Shown: piece by piece, positions 53,399 to 62,994 of the stretch
How the letters are laid out: the number at the start of each line of letters is the position of its first letter
Position numbering within the stretch: the first letter of the stretch is position 1
From: JAPHSX01 sp039714395
Lineage (GTDB): Bacteria; Pseudomonadota; Gammaproteobacteria; Thiohalomonadales; Thiohalomonadaceae
Direction: 5' to 3'
Assembly: GCA_039714395.1 (NCBI GenBank)
Contig: JBDLJH010000004.1
Coordinates: 1-64,000, forward strand
Length of the DNA stretch: 64,000 bases
Notes under the pieces: model-generated
What the model was told of the DNA's origin: nothing
Database searches by the model: none
What the model saw: the letters and a program-made list of their open reading frames with translations, nothing else
Made by a program: the position numbers and the translations under genes

Positions 53399-55447
53399 TT
53401 AACTGATCGCTATACCGCTGTGCCGCAATAATGCATCGATAGCAGGCTTGCGCCCACGAAATTCGATAAACAGCTCCATCGGATCACTTGAACCCCCTTT
53501 TTCCAGGATATTCTCCATGAACGCGGCACCCGTAGCGCTGTTGAAGATCCCCTCCTCCTCGAAGCGAGAGAAGGCATCCGCCGATAACACCTCGGCCCAC
53601 TTGTAGCTGTAGTATCCAGCGGAGTAGCCCCCGGCGAAGATGTGGGAGAAGCCGTGCTGGAAGCGGTTGAACTCAGGCGGCTGGACCACGGCCACCTCGG
53701 AACGCACCTCATTGAGGATCTCCTGAATTCGCCCGCCCGTTGCCGGGTCGTACTCCAGGTGCAGGCGAAAATCGAACAGCGAAAACTCCAGCTGACGCAC
53801 CATCTGCATCCCCGCCTGGAAATTCTTTGCCGCGATCATCTTGTCGAATAGCTCATCGGGGATTTTGTCACCGCTCTGAAAATGGGCGGCGAACAGATCC
53901 AGCGCCTCGCGTTCCCAGCACCAGTTCTCCATAAACTGACTCGGCAGCTCTACCGCATCCCATGGCACTCCGTTAATACCGGAGACGCCCGAGTAGTCGA
54001 CCCGGGTCATCATATGATGCAAACCATGGCCAAACTCATGGAACAGAGTCTGCACCTCATCATGGGTAAACAGCGCCTGCTCTTTGCCCACCGGCGGGGC
54101 AAAGTTACACACCAGGTAGGCTGCTGGAATCTGCACCTCATCATCTGCCAGCCTGCGACGGCTAATGCACTCATCCATCCAGGCGCCGCCACGTTTATGC
54201 GGGCGAGCGTAGAGGTCGAGGTAGAAACGGCCACGAAGTGCACCGCTGTTATCATAAATTTCGTAAAACCGAACATCATCGTGCCAGCTATCGAACTTCT
54301 CGGCCTGGCGAATATCGAGGCCATAGAGACGATTTACCACCTCAAACAGGCCACCAATAACACGCTCTTCCGGGAAGTAAGGCTTGAGGTCTTCCTGAGA
54401 GATGGCGTACTTGGCCTGGCGCAATTTCTCAGCGTAGTAACTGAGGTCCCACGCCTCAAGGCTCTCCATACCGTGCTGCTCTTTGGCGAAGCTATGCACC
54501 TCATCCAGCTCCTCACGGGCAAGGCCTAAAGAACGGGAGGCGAGGTCTCGCAGAAAATCGATCACCTGCTGCGGATCCTCAGCCATCTTGGTGGCCAATG
54601 AGCGTTCTGCATAGTTCTGGAAGCCGAGTAGTTCCGCCAGCTCATGACGAATGCGCAGGATATCCTCCATCACCGGACTATTGTCCCACTTACCGGCGTC
54701 CGGCCCCTGATCCGAGGCACGGGTGACAAAAGCCTCGTAGACCCGTTGGCGCAGCTCACGACTATCCGCGTAGGTCATGACGGCGAAATAACAGGGAAAC
54801 TCCAGCGAGACCCACCACCCCTTCTTCTCACCCTCACGCTCGGCAGCCTGCTTGAGCATGCCCATGCTCGACTGGGGCAGACCGGCCAGATCGTCTCTGT
54901 CGATCAGGTGCATGTTCCACTCGTTGGTGGCATCGAGCACGTTATTGCTGAATTTAGTTGTCAGTGTGGAGAGTTCTGACTTTAACTCCTTATAACGTGC
55001 TTTTTTCTCCTCGGGCAGGGCAACACCGGAGAGGTGGAAGTCACGCAGGGTATCGTCGATCACCTTCTGCTGTGCGGTATCTAACTTGTTGTACTCATCA
55101 CCATTTCGAATCGCCTCAAAGGCCTGGAACAGTTTTTCATTCTGTCCCATCTCGGTGGTGTAGTCAGAGAGCTTGGGCAGGCACACCTCGTAAGCCTCGC
55201 GCAGCTCAGCCGAATTGACCACCGAGTTCATATGACTCACCGGAGACCAGATACGGTTAAGACGGTCGTCCAGTGCCTCTAGCGGGGCGACCAGATTGTC
55301 CCAGTCAGAATCACGGACTTCGCCGAGTAATCGCACCACCTCGGCACGGTTCTCCGCCAGTACCGTGTCGATAGCGGACTCCACATGTTCAGGTTTAATC
55401 GCATGGAAGGGGGGGAGATCAGTCATCTGTAGTAGCGGGTTGGGCAT
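53399..55447 (-). CDS. prlC: oligopeptidase A
   Basis: The 682-residue M3 metallopeptidase digests signal peptides and other short peptides in the cytosol. It has the zinc motif TLFHEFGHGLHHM near residue 465 and the downstream Glu in SQFMENWCWE. The length matches PrlC/OpdA. It is a single gene divergent from srkA. Confidence 0.96.
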   Translation of the reverse strand: MPNPLLQMTDLPPFHAIKPEHVESAIDTVLAENRAEVVRLLGEVRDSDWDNLVAPLEALDDRLNRIWSPVSHMNSVVNSAELREAYEVCLPKLSDYTTEMGQNEKLFQAFEAIRNGDEYNKLDTAQQKVIDDTLRDFHLSGVALPEEKKARYKELKSELSTLTTKFSNNVLDATNEWNMHLIDRDDLAGLPQSSMGMLKQAAEREGEKKGWWVSLEFPCYFAVMTYADSRELRQRVYEAFVTRASDQGPDAGKWDNSPVMEDILRIRHELAELLGFQNYAERSLATKMAEDPQQVIDFLRDLASRSLGLAREELDEVHSFAKEQHGMESLEAWDLSYYAEKLRQAKYAISQEDLKPYFPEERVIGGLFEVVNRLYGLDIRQAEKFDSWHDDVRFYEIYDNSGALRGRFYLDLYARPHKRGGAWMDECISRRRLADDEVQIPAAYLVCNFAPPVGKEQALFTHDEVQTLFHEFGHGLHHMMTRVDYSGVSGINGVPWDAVELPSQFMENWCWEREALDLFAAHFQSGDKIPDELFDKMIAAKNFQAGMQMVRQLEFSLFDFRLHLEYDPATGGRIQEILNEVRSEVAVVQPPEFNRFQHGFSHIFAGGYSAGYYSYKWAEVLSADAFSRFEEEGIFNSATGAAFMENILEKGGSSDPMELFIEFRGRKPAIDALLRHSGIAIS

Positions 55448-55528
55448 AGTCAGCAGTTCCGGTAGTCATGTCTTCGATGGGATAGACACATTACAATAGG
55501 GCGCACTACTGTTAAACAAAAGATCACT

Positions 55529-56521
55529 ATGACCGCCACCGAAGCCCATCCCTATGATGCCCTGCTGCCCGACCTGATCCTCGATGCCATCGACGCCCAG
55601 GGTTATCGCAGCTCAGGCTCGATGCTGGCGCTCAATAGTTACGAGAACCGGGTCTACCAGATCGGCCTGGAGTCGGGAGAGTTCATTATCGCCAAGTTCT
55701 ATCGCCCCGGGCGCTGGAGCGATGAGGCGATAGCAGAGGAGCACGCCTTTGCCGCGCAGTTGGCAGAGGTAGAGATACCAGTGGTTGCACCGCTGGCCGA
55801 TGACAACGGCGAGACCCTGCATAGCTATCACGATTTTCGCTTCACCCTGTTTGCACGGCGTGGTGGTCACTGGCCCGAACTTGACGACCCGGATACCCAG
55901 TATCGCTTAGGCCAGTTTTTGGGCCGTATCCACGCAGTGGGGGCAACGCGCCCCTTTACGCATCGCCCAGCCATCAGCCCCGAGACCTTCGGCGATCAAA
56001 GCCTTGCCTTCTTAGTGGAGAACGGTTTTCTACCCCGTGAGTATGAAAAACAATACCGGGATCTGGCCGAGGGACTACTGGCCGAGATCCATCAGCGCTT
56101 TACTGCGGTCTCCTACACTCCGATCCGCCTGCACGGCGACTTTCATCCTGGCAATATCCTGTGGACCGATACCGGTGCCCATTTGGTGGATCTGGACGAC
56201 TGCCGTAGCGGCCCGGCAGTGCAGGATCTATGGATGCTACTCAACGGAGAGCGTGCGCAGATGAATGGCCAGCTTAGCGAACTGCTGGCCGGTTATGAGG
56301 AGTTTTATGACTTTAACTATCGGGAGCTGACGCTAATCGAGTCATTACGTACTCTACGCTTAATGCATTACTCTGCCTGGCTGGCGCGGCGCTGGTCAGA
56401 TCCCGCCTTTCCCCAGGCCTTCCCCTGGTTCAATACGGTGAATTACTGGGAAGAGCAGATCCTCACTCTACGCGAGCAGACACTGCGGATGGAGTTGCCC
56501 CCCCTGCTAAGTACGGAATAG
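55529..56521 (+). CDS. srkA: stress response kinase A (YihE/RdoA)
   Basis: The 330-residue aminoglycoside-phosphotransferase-fold Ser/Thr kinase has the NSYENRVYQIGLESGEFIIA nucleotide-binding loop with its Lys, catalytic RLHGDFHPGNILW and the DFG-like LVDLDDCRSGPA. In E. coli it counters MazEF-linked death under stress. A YihE-DsbA pair is common, but no dsbA follows here. Confidence 0.94.
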   Translation: MTATEAHPYDALLPDLILDAIDAQGYRSSGSMLALNSYENRVYQIGLESGEFIIAKFYRPGRWSDEAIAEEHAFAAQLAEVEIPVVAPLADDNGETLHSYHDFRFTLFARRGGHWPELDDPDTQYRLGQFLGRIHAVGATRPFTHRPAISPETFGDQSLAFLVENGFLPREYEKQYRDLAEGLLAEIHQRFTAVSYTPIRLHGDFHPGNILWTDTGAHLVDLDDCRSGPAVQDLWMLLNGERAQMNGQLSELLAGYEEFYDFNYRELTLIESLRTLRLMHYSAWLARRWSDPAFPQAFPWFNTVNYWEEQILTLREQTLRMELPPLLSTE

Positions 56522-56526
56522 CAGGC

Positions 56527-56555
56527 AAAAAAAAGGAAGGCGGGGGGCGCCTTCC
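56527..56555 (-). terminator. terminator between srkA and the 56686 gene
   Basis: AGGAAGGCG and CGCCTTCCT form a 9-bp stem around GGGG. On the minus strand it is followed by a run of eight T; on the plus strand by GAAGTTTT. It probably ends the leftward gene and may serve srkA too. Confidence 0.75.
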
Positions 56556-56685
56556 TGAAGTTTTAGGGGGTAACCAATGTCTGGTTAACCCAAAGCTTAG
56601 TAAGGCACAGTAGAGTTGTCAAGAATATATTTGATAAAAATGCTTGGTTTATATTTGGCAGCTCTTAACCAACTGATTATCAAGG

Positions 56686-57393
56686 CTATTCTGCATTAAT
56701 GTAGGGAAAGAAGAGTGGTTTCAGCTCATCAAGAGTTTCATCCAGCAGCATAGGCATACTCTTAACAAACATATCGAGTAACACGATGGCATTAACACTA
56801 CCGTCTTCCCGCTTCTCACTACGTAACCGATCAGCAATGCCTTTATTGACTACGGCCACCTGCTCGTAGAACTTATGTATCCCCTCCAGATCCATATCTA
56901 CGCTCTTACCGGCCTGCCAGCGGTAGTACTGGCCAAGCATGTACATAGAGGCAGCACGATAGAAGGTCTCCTCGGTATTGGCGAACGGAAGATGGAAACG
57001 CGCCATAGGCTTGAAAAAGACGGTATTCGGACAGCCAGAGGTGGCAGTAATAATACCCATTAGCGCACTGATCCCCTCCTGCGCGCTGGCATCACGGGTG
57101 ACGATACGCTCATCCAGGGTCACCTCCACCTTCACATCATCGATAGAGATCACGTTATGCATTTTATCTACCAACGGCATTAAACGGGCCGCCAACGGAC
57201 AGTAGAAGGCCTCCAGAGAATCCAGAGTACAATTGGGACACTTATTGAAGTCCAGCCGAGTCCATTCAGGTAGCTTCTCAGGCAGCTTCTCTACCGGCTC
57301 CAGCTTATTGCCGTCGAGCACAATATCGAACACCTCTTCCCGTCCGTCCTTAAATAAAAAGCGGTATTTATAACTTATCGGTTCCATATCCAT
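56686..57393 (-). CDS. conserved hypothetical protein with Cys motif
   Basis: The 235-residue protein begins with a small beta domain (YKYRFLFKDGREEVFDIVLD) and then a CPNC...FYCP cysteine cluster (about residues 52-66) that may bind a metal. The rest is helical, with NTEETFYRAASMYMLGQYYR and VNAIVLLDMFVKSM. No membrane segment. I recognise no named family. It faces srkA and is divergent from gor. Confidence 0.6.
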   Translation of the reverse strand: MDMEPISYKYRFLFKDGREEVFDIVLDGNKLEPVEKLPEKLPEWTRLDFNKCPNCTLDSLEAFYCPLAARLMPLVDKMHNVISIDDVKVEVTLDERIVTRDASAQEGISALMGIITATSGCPNTVFFKPMARFHLPFANTEETFYRAASMYMLGQYYRWQAGKSVDMDLEGIHKFYEQVAVVNKGIADRLRSEKREDGSVNAIVLLDMFVKSMPMLLDETLDELKPLFFPYINAE

Positions 57394-57596
57394 TTGATGG
57401 TCTACTGTTTACTGTTATTTTGGTGTTTATCGTTATTATTGGTCTTAAAGATAAGTCATTTCATGTTGCCATAGCAACTGCCTGCAGTCTCAATTTAGCT
57501 TTACCTGCGGTAACAGCGACAGCCTTCACCTCTTGCTGCTAAAATCACGCCATAAGCTTACATTAGGCCCCAGGGCCAAAACGATAGGGAATAAAC

Positions 57597-58946
57597 ATGA
57601 GTAAACATTACGATCTTCTCGCCATTGGTGGCGGCAGCGGCGGTCTTTCAGCGGCAGAGCGTGCCGCCATGCACGGCAAGAAGGCCGCTGTGGTTGAGAT
57701 GAGCAAGATGGGTGGCACCTGCGTTAACGTCGGCTGTGTACCTAAGAAAGTAATGTGGAATGGGGCCGCCATTGCTCATGCCCTGCGCGATGCCAAAGGC
57801 TACGGCTTTGATGTAATGGTCAACAATTTCGACTGGGCACAGCTGGTCAGGGGGCGTGAAGAGTACATTCAGGGAATTAATGACTGGTACAGCTCCTACC
57901 TGGACGATTCCAAAATCGACTGGCTCAAGGGGCAGGCGCGCTTTGTTGATGCCAATACTCTGGAGGTGGCAGGCGAGCAATACACCGCCGACCATATCGT
58001 GATCTCCCCCGGCGGAGTACCAATGACCCCGAGCATCCCCGGTGCCGAACACGGCATCACCTCAGATGGTTTCTTTGCCCTTACCGAGCAGCCCAAGCGG
58101 GTTGCCGTTGTGGGTGCCGGTTATATCGCAGTAGAACTGGCTGGGCTGCTCAAGGCACTCGGCTCTGAAGTCGATCTGCTACTGCGACGCCAGCACTTCC
58201 TTGCCAGTTTCGACGCCATGCTTCGCGAGACGCTGATGGAGGAGATGGTTAACGAGGGGGTCAATATCCTCCCCAATATCAATTTGGAGAAGGTAGAAAA
58301 AGAGGCCGATGGTACCCTCACTCTAACTGCTCAGGGTGGCCATATTATGAAGGGCTTCGATACCCTGATCTGGGCGATTGGTCGCTCACCAAATACCACC
58401 GACCTTAACCTGGAAGCAGCCGGTGTGGATATGGACGAGCGTGGATTCATCCCTACCGACGATTTTCAAAATACCAACGTCTCAGGTGTCTACGCAGTTG
58501 GCGATGCCACTGGTCGGGCACAACTTACCCCAGTGGCCATCGCTGCAGCGCGCCGCCTCGGTGACCGTCTATTCAACAACCAGCCGGAGCGCAAGCTTGA
58601 TTACGAGAATATCCCCACCGTAATGTTTAGCCACCCACCCATCGGTACCGTAGGCCTCACCGAGGGCCAGGCACGCGAGAAACATGGCGACGCGGTAAAA
58701 GTCTACCAGACCCGCTTTACACCCATGTATCACGCCCTTACCGACCATAAATCAGCTACGGCCATGAAGCTGGTCTGTGTCGGCGTAGAAGAGAAGGTGG
58801 TTGGCATCCATATGATCGGCCACGGGGTCGATGAGATGCTGCAGGGCTTTGCCGTAGCGCTAAAGATGGGGGCTACCAAGAAGCAGTTCGACGATACCGT
58901 TGCCATCCACCCTACCAGCTCTGAAGAGCTGGTAACGATGCGCTGA
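57597..58946 (+). CDS. gor: glutathione-disulfide reductase
   Basis: The 449-residue flavoprotein reduces glutathione disulfide with NADPH. The FAD motif is LLAIGGGSGGLSAAERAAMH, the redox pair is Cys42 and Cys47 in GGTCVNVGCVPKK, the NADPH motif is VAVVGAGYIAVELAGLLKAL, and the C-terminal His-Glu is in VAIHPTSSEELVTMR. The dimer interface domain is complete. Confidence 0.94.
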   Translation: MSKHYDLLAIGGGSGGLSAAERAAMHGKKAAVVEMSKMGGTCVNVGCVPKKVMWNGAAIAHALRDAKGYGFDVMVNNFDWAQLVRGREEYIQGINDWYSSYLDDSKIDWLKGQARFVDANTLEVAGEQYTADHIVISPGGVPMTPSIPGAEHGITSDGFFALTEQPKRVAVVGAGYIAVELAGLLKALGSEVDLLLRRQHFLASFDAMLRETLMEEMVNEGVNILPNINLEKVEKEADGTLTLTAQGGHIMKGFDTLIWAIGRSPNTTDLNLEAAGVDMDERGFIPTDDFQNTNVSGVYAVGDATGRAQLTPVAIAAARRLGDRLFNNQPERKLDYENIPTVMFSHPPIGTVGLTEGQAREKHGDAVKVYQTRFTPMYHALTDHKSATAMKLVCVGVEEKVVGIHMIGHGVDEMLQGFAVALKMGATKKQFDDTVAIHPTSSEELVTMR

Positions 58947-58960
58947 GGGGACTAACGACC

Positions 58961-59485
58961 ATGGCGATACGCCCGTTTGAACAGATCATGCCGCAGGTGG
59001 CCGATAGCGCCTATGTGGATGAGCAGGCGGCAGTAATCGGTGATGTGACCATCGGTGATGACAGTTCCATCTGGCCGATGGCGGTACTGCGTGGCGACGT
59101 TAACACCATTAGCATTGGCGCACGCAGCAGCATTCAGGATGGCTCCGCACTGCATGTCACCCACGACCACCCCGGTGAGCCCGGTGGCTTTCCACTGCTA
59201 GTGGGTGACGATGTCACCATAGGACATAATGTCACCCTGCATGGCTGTACTATTAGCAACCATTGCCTGGTAGGTATGGGCTCTACCGTGCTTGATGGTG
59301 CGGTGCTGGAAGAGGGGGTATTCCTTGCCGCTGGCAGCCTGGTTCCGCCGGGAAAAACACTGGATGGAGGCTACCTGTGGGTAGGCTCACCGGTGAAAAA
59401 GGCAAGACCACTCACCGAGGCTGAACACAACTGGCTAAGCTACTCGGCACAGCACTACGTGCGCCTTAAGGACAAATATCGCTAA
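58961..59485 (+). CDS. gamma-class carbonic anhydrase-like protein (YrdA family)
   Basis: The 174-residue left-handed beta-helix protein has hexapeptide repeats (VIGDVTIGDDSSIWPMAVLR) and the metal ligands expected from His in HVTHDHPGEP and GHNVTLHGCTI. Many family members bind zinc but show little carbonic anhydrase activity, so the reaction is uncertain. It follows gor by 14 bases, so the two are probably co-transcribed. Confidence 0.9.
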   Translation: MAIRPFEQIMPQVADSAYVDEQAAVIGDVTIGDDSSIWPMAVLRGDVNTISIGARSSIQDGSALHVTHDHPGEPGGFPLLVGDDVTIGHNVTLHGCTISNHCLVGMGSTVLDGAVLEEGVFLAAGSLVPPGKTLDGGYLWVGSPVKKARPLTEAEHNWLSYSAQHYVRLKDKYR

Positions 59486-59528
59486 CCCCGTGCTATATTT
59501 ACGGATAAATACGACAATGGAGCTGTAG

Positions 59529-59987
59529 ATGGATCTCTTTATCGGTAACCTTTCGCCCTCCGCTAGCCTTGGCGAACTTATCGCCTTCTTCAAGGGCTTC
59601 AGTAGCAAGGCCAGATTTCACCTTAAGCAGAAGAAGCTTGAGGACGGTAGCACTGTACGTTACGCCATAGCTGAATTTGATAGTGATAAGTACGCCATTA
59701 AGATGATAAGGAAATTCCACGGAGAGGAATTTCGCGGGCATTCACTCATCATTCGCGAGTACCTCCACCGCAGTTACACCAATGAACGACGTGCTGTTAA
59801 CTGGCGCGAAAAACCGTGGCAGGCAGGAGAGCGTCGTAATCTTGACCGTCGACACAAAGAGGCCGGACAAGCGAAGGACGATTTTGAAGATATTCTCGCC
59901 ACCTCAACCTCAAAAGAGGAGACTCTGGACGAGAAAGCCGCACATCTGAAGGTACAGGCCTATGATAATTTTGCCCGCAAGAGCTAG
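59529..59987 (+). CDS. RRM-domain RNA-binding protein
   Basis: The 152-residue protein has an N-terminal RRM with RNP2-like DLFIGNLSPS and RNP1-like RYAIAEFD, then a basic linker (EYLHRSYTNERRAVNWREKP) and an acidic-helical tail. Bacterial single-RRM proteins bind RNA, often cold-related. AGCTGTAG precedes the ATG. It converges with aroE and overlaps it by 4 bp. Confidence 0.85.
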   Translation: MDLFIGNLSPSASLGELIAFFKGFSSKARFHLKQKKLEDGSTVRYAIAEFDSDKYAIKMIRKFHGEEFRGHSLIIREYLHRSYTNERRAVNWREKPWQAGERRNLDRRHKEAGQAKDDFEDILATSTSKEETLDEKAAHLKVQAYDNFARKS

Positions 59988-60841
59988 CTCGACCGATTAA
60001 GACCCTCGCGTACCGCCTTAATTACCGGGGCGGTTTCCGGTTTCACCCCGCGCCAAATTAAAAATGACTCTGCCGCCTGCTCAACCAACATCCCCAGACC
60101 ATCTGCAATATGAGCACTGCCGTGTTTTTCCGCCCAAGCCATAAAGGCGGTGGGTGTGGCAGCGTACATCATGTCATAACAGAGTGCGCCCTTGGTTAAT
60201 AAACCAGCAGGCAGTGGCGGCACCTCACCCTTCAGGCTGGCCGAGGTACCGTTGATTACGATATCGAAGCTGGCCCCTTCCAGCGCATCAAAACCACAAC
60301 CACTGATATTACCAAATTCCTGGAAGATACCGGCAAGCTCCTCTGCCCGTGAGGGGGTACGGTTGGCAATGACTACCGATGCCGGTTGCTGTTCCAGAAT
60401 GGGATGGAGTACACCACGCACCGCCCCACCTGCACCCAGTATTAGAATCTGTTTGCCAGCAAGCTTAATACCTAGATTGTTACTAATGTCACTAACGAGC
60501 CCCGTTCCATCAGTATTGTCGCCGAAAGTGCCTCCATCTTCACGAACAACAATAGTATTAACCGCTCCGGCCAGCTCGGCACAGGGGCTGCGTTCATCGA
60601 CCAGGTTCCAGGCATCCAGTTTGAACGGGACGGTGACATTGAGTCCCCTGCCACCCTCTTTGCAAAATGCCTCCACTGCCTGATCAAAGCCACCGATCTC
60701 AACCAGAATCGCCTCATAATCCAGATCTTGCTTAGTCTGCCCGGCAAATAGAGCATGAATCATCGGCGACTTACTGTGAGCGACAGGATTACCCATCACA
60801 CCATAATGATCGGGGCTTTTCTCATATTCAGGCTGTGTCAT
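59984..60841 (-). CDS. aroE: shikimate dehydrogenase (NADP+)
   Basis: The 285-residue enzyme makes shikimate in aromatic amino acid synthesis. It has GVMGNPVAHSKSPMIHALFA, the catalytic Lys in NVTVPFKLDAWNLVD, the Asp in DNTDGTGLVSDI, the Rossmann motif ILILGAGGAVRGVLHPIL and NRTPSRAEELA. Confidence 0.96.
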   Translation of the reverse strand: MTQPEYEKSPDHYGVMGNPVAHSKSPMIHALFAGQTKQDLDYEAILVEIGGFDQAVEAFCKEGGRGLNVTVPFKLDAWNLVDERSPCAELAGAVNTIVVREDGGTFGDNTDGTGLVSDISNNLGIKLAGKQILILGAGGAVRGVLHPILEQQPASVVIANRTPSRAEELAGIFQEFGNISGCGFDALEGASFDIVINGTSASLKGEVPPLPAGLLTKGALCYDMMYAATPTAFMAWAEKHGSAHIADGLGMLVEQAAESFLIWRGVKPETAPVIKAVREGLNRSS

Positions 60842-60896
60842 AAAACTCTCTACAGAGATGGATATATGGCGCTTAGATTATACGAAGCACAAATGA

Positions 60897-60921
60897 AAAG
60901 CTCGCGTAAAACGCGAGCCTT
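60897..60921 (-). terminator. Rho-independent terminator after pit
   Basis: GCTCGCGT and ACGCGAGC form an 8-bp stem around a 3-nt loop. On the minus strand it is followed by TTTTC, 30 bases after the pit stop codon. Confidence 0.8.
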
Positions 60922-60948
60922 TCTGGTTGGAAACCCATCCTGAAGCGC

Positions 60949-62199
60949 TTAAGAGAAAATACCCTTAAACAGGAAGAAGAAACCGATTGCCAGTATTGCT
61001 CCAGCGGGCAGCGTGACGATCCAGGAGAGGAAGATGGTGCGCACCACGTTGAGGTTGAGCGAGGCAATACCCCGTGCCAGACCCACACCCAGTACCGCAC
61101 CTACCAGAGTATGGGTGGTGGAGATCGGCAAACCCGTACCCGAGGCAATAACCACGGTGGTAGCCGCTGCCAGGGTCGCAGCAAAGCCGCGGCTGGGTGT
61201 CAGCTCGGTAATGCCGGTGCCCACCGTAGCAATGACCTTGTGACCGTAGGTCACCAGACCGATAACGATACCGACACCGCCAAGCAGCAGGATCCAGACA
61301 GGCATAACACTCTTCTGTGCCACCTCACCGCTCTCGGCAATACCCACTACTGCGGCCAGCGGGCCAACCGCATTGGCCACGTCGTTGGAACCGTGGGCGA
61401 AGGCCATGGCACAGGCAGTGAAGATCATCAGCACACCGAAGACCTTCTCCACGTTGGCATAGTGGAAATCACGGTCGGCACTGGGATCGAATTTCAACCG
61501 ATTGATAAGTATCCTGCCGATGATCATCACCACGATACCAATCACCACGGCCACGCCGTATTTGGTCTGTAGATCAAAGTCTAGCCCAACATGCTTAAGC
61601 CCCTTGAACATAGTCACCAGGGCGATAATGAAGCCGACAAGGAAGATGTAGAAGGGTACATACCGTTTAGCATTATCCAGTGGACTAGACGTATCGAGTA
61701 TCAAACGCTGCACACTGACAAACAGCCAATAGGCGATGATGCCGGAAAGGGCGGGGGAGATGACCCAGCTCATAACGATGGTGCCGACCTTGCCCCACTC
61801 CACCGCATCAAAACCGATACCAACGGCAGCAAAACCGACAATGGCACCAACGATGGTGTGGGTAGTGGAGACCGGCCATCCGGCACGCGAGGCCACCATC
61901 AGCCAGATCCCTGCCGCCAGCAGGGAGGCCATCATGCCGTAAATCACCAGTTCGGGGCTGCCGGAGAGCATCTCCGCGTCGATCATCCCCTTGCGGATGG
62001 TCTTAGTAACCTCACCACCCGCCAGATAGGCCCCGGCAAACTCAAACACGGCGGCGATGATAAAGGCCTGCTTGATGCTAACGGCCTTGGAACCGACCGA
62101 GGTACCCATGGCGTTAGCGACATCATTCGCACCCACACCCCATGCCATAAAGAAACCGAAGATGCAGGCAAGAACGATAAATATTGTTGCGTATTCCAC
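60949..62199 (-). CDS. pit: PiT family inorganic phosphate transporter
   Basis: The 416-residue membrane protein has about ten helices and the duplicated PiT signature GANDVANAMGTSVGSKAVSI near the N-terminus and GSNDVANAVGPLAAVVG in the second half. It carries phosphate, often with a metal or sodium. It follows the DUF47 gene by 12 bases; the pair is standard. Confidence 0.93.
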   Translation of the reverse strand: MEYATIFIVLACIFGFFMAWGVGANDVANAMGTSVGSKAVSIKQAFIIAAVFEFAGAYLAGGEVTKTIRKGMIDAEMLSGSPELVIYGMMASLLAAGIWLMVASRAGWPVSTTHTIVGAIVGFAAVGIGFDAVEWGKVGTIVMSWVISPALSGIIAYWLFVSVQRLILDTSSPLDNAKRYVPFYIFLVGFIIALVTMFKGLKHVGLDFDLQTKYGVAVVIGIVVMIIGRILINRLKFDPSADRDFHYANVEKVFGVLMIFTACAMAFAHGSNDVANAVGPLAAVVGIAESGEVAQKSVMPVWILLLGGVGIVIGLVTYGHKVIATVGTGITELTPSRGFAATLAAATTVVIASGTGLPISTTHTLVGAVLGVGLARGIASLNLNVVRTIFLSWIVTLPAGAILAIGFFFLFKGIFS

Positions 62200-62211
62200 G
62201 ACGATACCCTC

Positions 62212-62892
62212 TTATCTTGCCAGCATGATTTCTAGACGACTACCCACTCGCTGGGCCAAATCGGCAAGCTCCCCCACCCACTCAACGATGCGGTAGATAA
62301 ACATCACATCGATCGGCGACATATCCTTCTCTAGCACAAACATCTTGGCTCGCACCTCGACCTGAATCGTGTCGGTCTTACTCTCCAGCTCATCGAGCTG
62401 AGTGATCATCGACTCGACCAGGTCCACCTCACGGCCGCGGAAACCGGTCTCTACCAGCTCATCAAGCTCGTTAATGGCGGCCTGCGCCTGGGCAGAGGTA
62501 TCGACGCAGCTTTTAACGAAATCGAGCATCAGCGGTCCAATCTCACTGGGAAAAGTCATCTGGCGACCCAGCATCAGGCCGGCAACATCCTTGGCCTTGT
62601 TGGCGATCTTATCCTGGGTGGTCAGCGTCTCCAGCAGGTCGCGGCGCGACATCGCCATCATCAGGCCACTGGGCAGGTTAAGGCGCAGCTCGCGTTTAAG
62701 GTCATCGGCAACCCCTTCGAGGCGGGCAATATCCTTCTGCAGTACAGCAGCCTTATCCCAGTCATTGGCCAGGGCGGCTTCAAAAAAGGGGATCAGCTCA
62801 TTGGCACAGGTCTGAACCTCGGCCATGTGTTTCTGCATCGGACTCACCGGCGATTTGCCGAACATGCTGAAGATATGACTCTTGCGTGACAT
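62212..62892 (-). CDS. PiT-associated DUF47 family protein
   Basis: The 226-residue helical cytosolic protein matches the DUF47/TIGR00153 (PhoU-like) family: FGKSPVSPMQKHMAEVQTCA, DIARLEGVADDLKRELR and VMFIYRIVEWVGELADLAQR. It probably controls the phosphate transporter encoded next. I choose ATG 62892 with AGGAGC before it; the 20-codon extension upstream has no support. Confidence 0.92.
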   Translation of the reverse strand: MSRKSHIFSMFGKSPVSPMQKHMAEVQTCANELIPFFEAALANDWDKAAVLQKDIARLEGVADDLKRELRLNLPSGLMMAMSRRDLLETLTTQDKIANKAKDVAGLMLGRQMTFPSEIGPLMLDFVKSCVDTSAQAQAAINELDELVETGFRGREVDLVESMITQLDELESKTDTIQVEVRAKMFVLEKDMSPIDVMFIYRIVEWVGELADLAQRVGSRLEIMLAR

Positions 62893-62994
62893 GGGATTGC
62901 TCCTGCCTTTTGATTTTCGCGAATTATAGAGGGCTATGACTACCAGGCCCACATTTTATGACCGTTTTATTACAGTTTTATGACGGCCCGATGA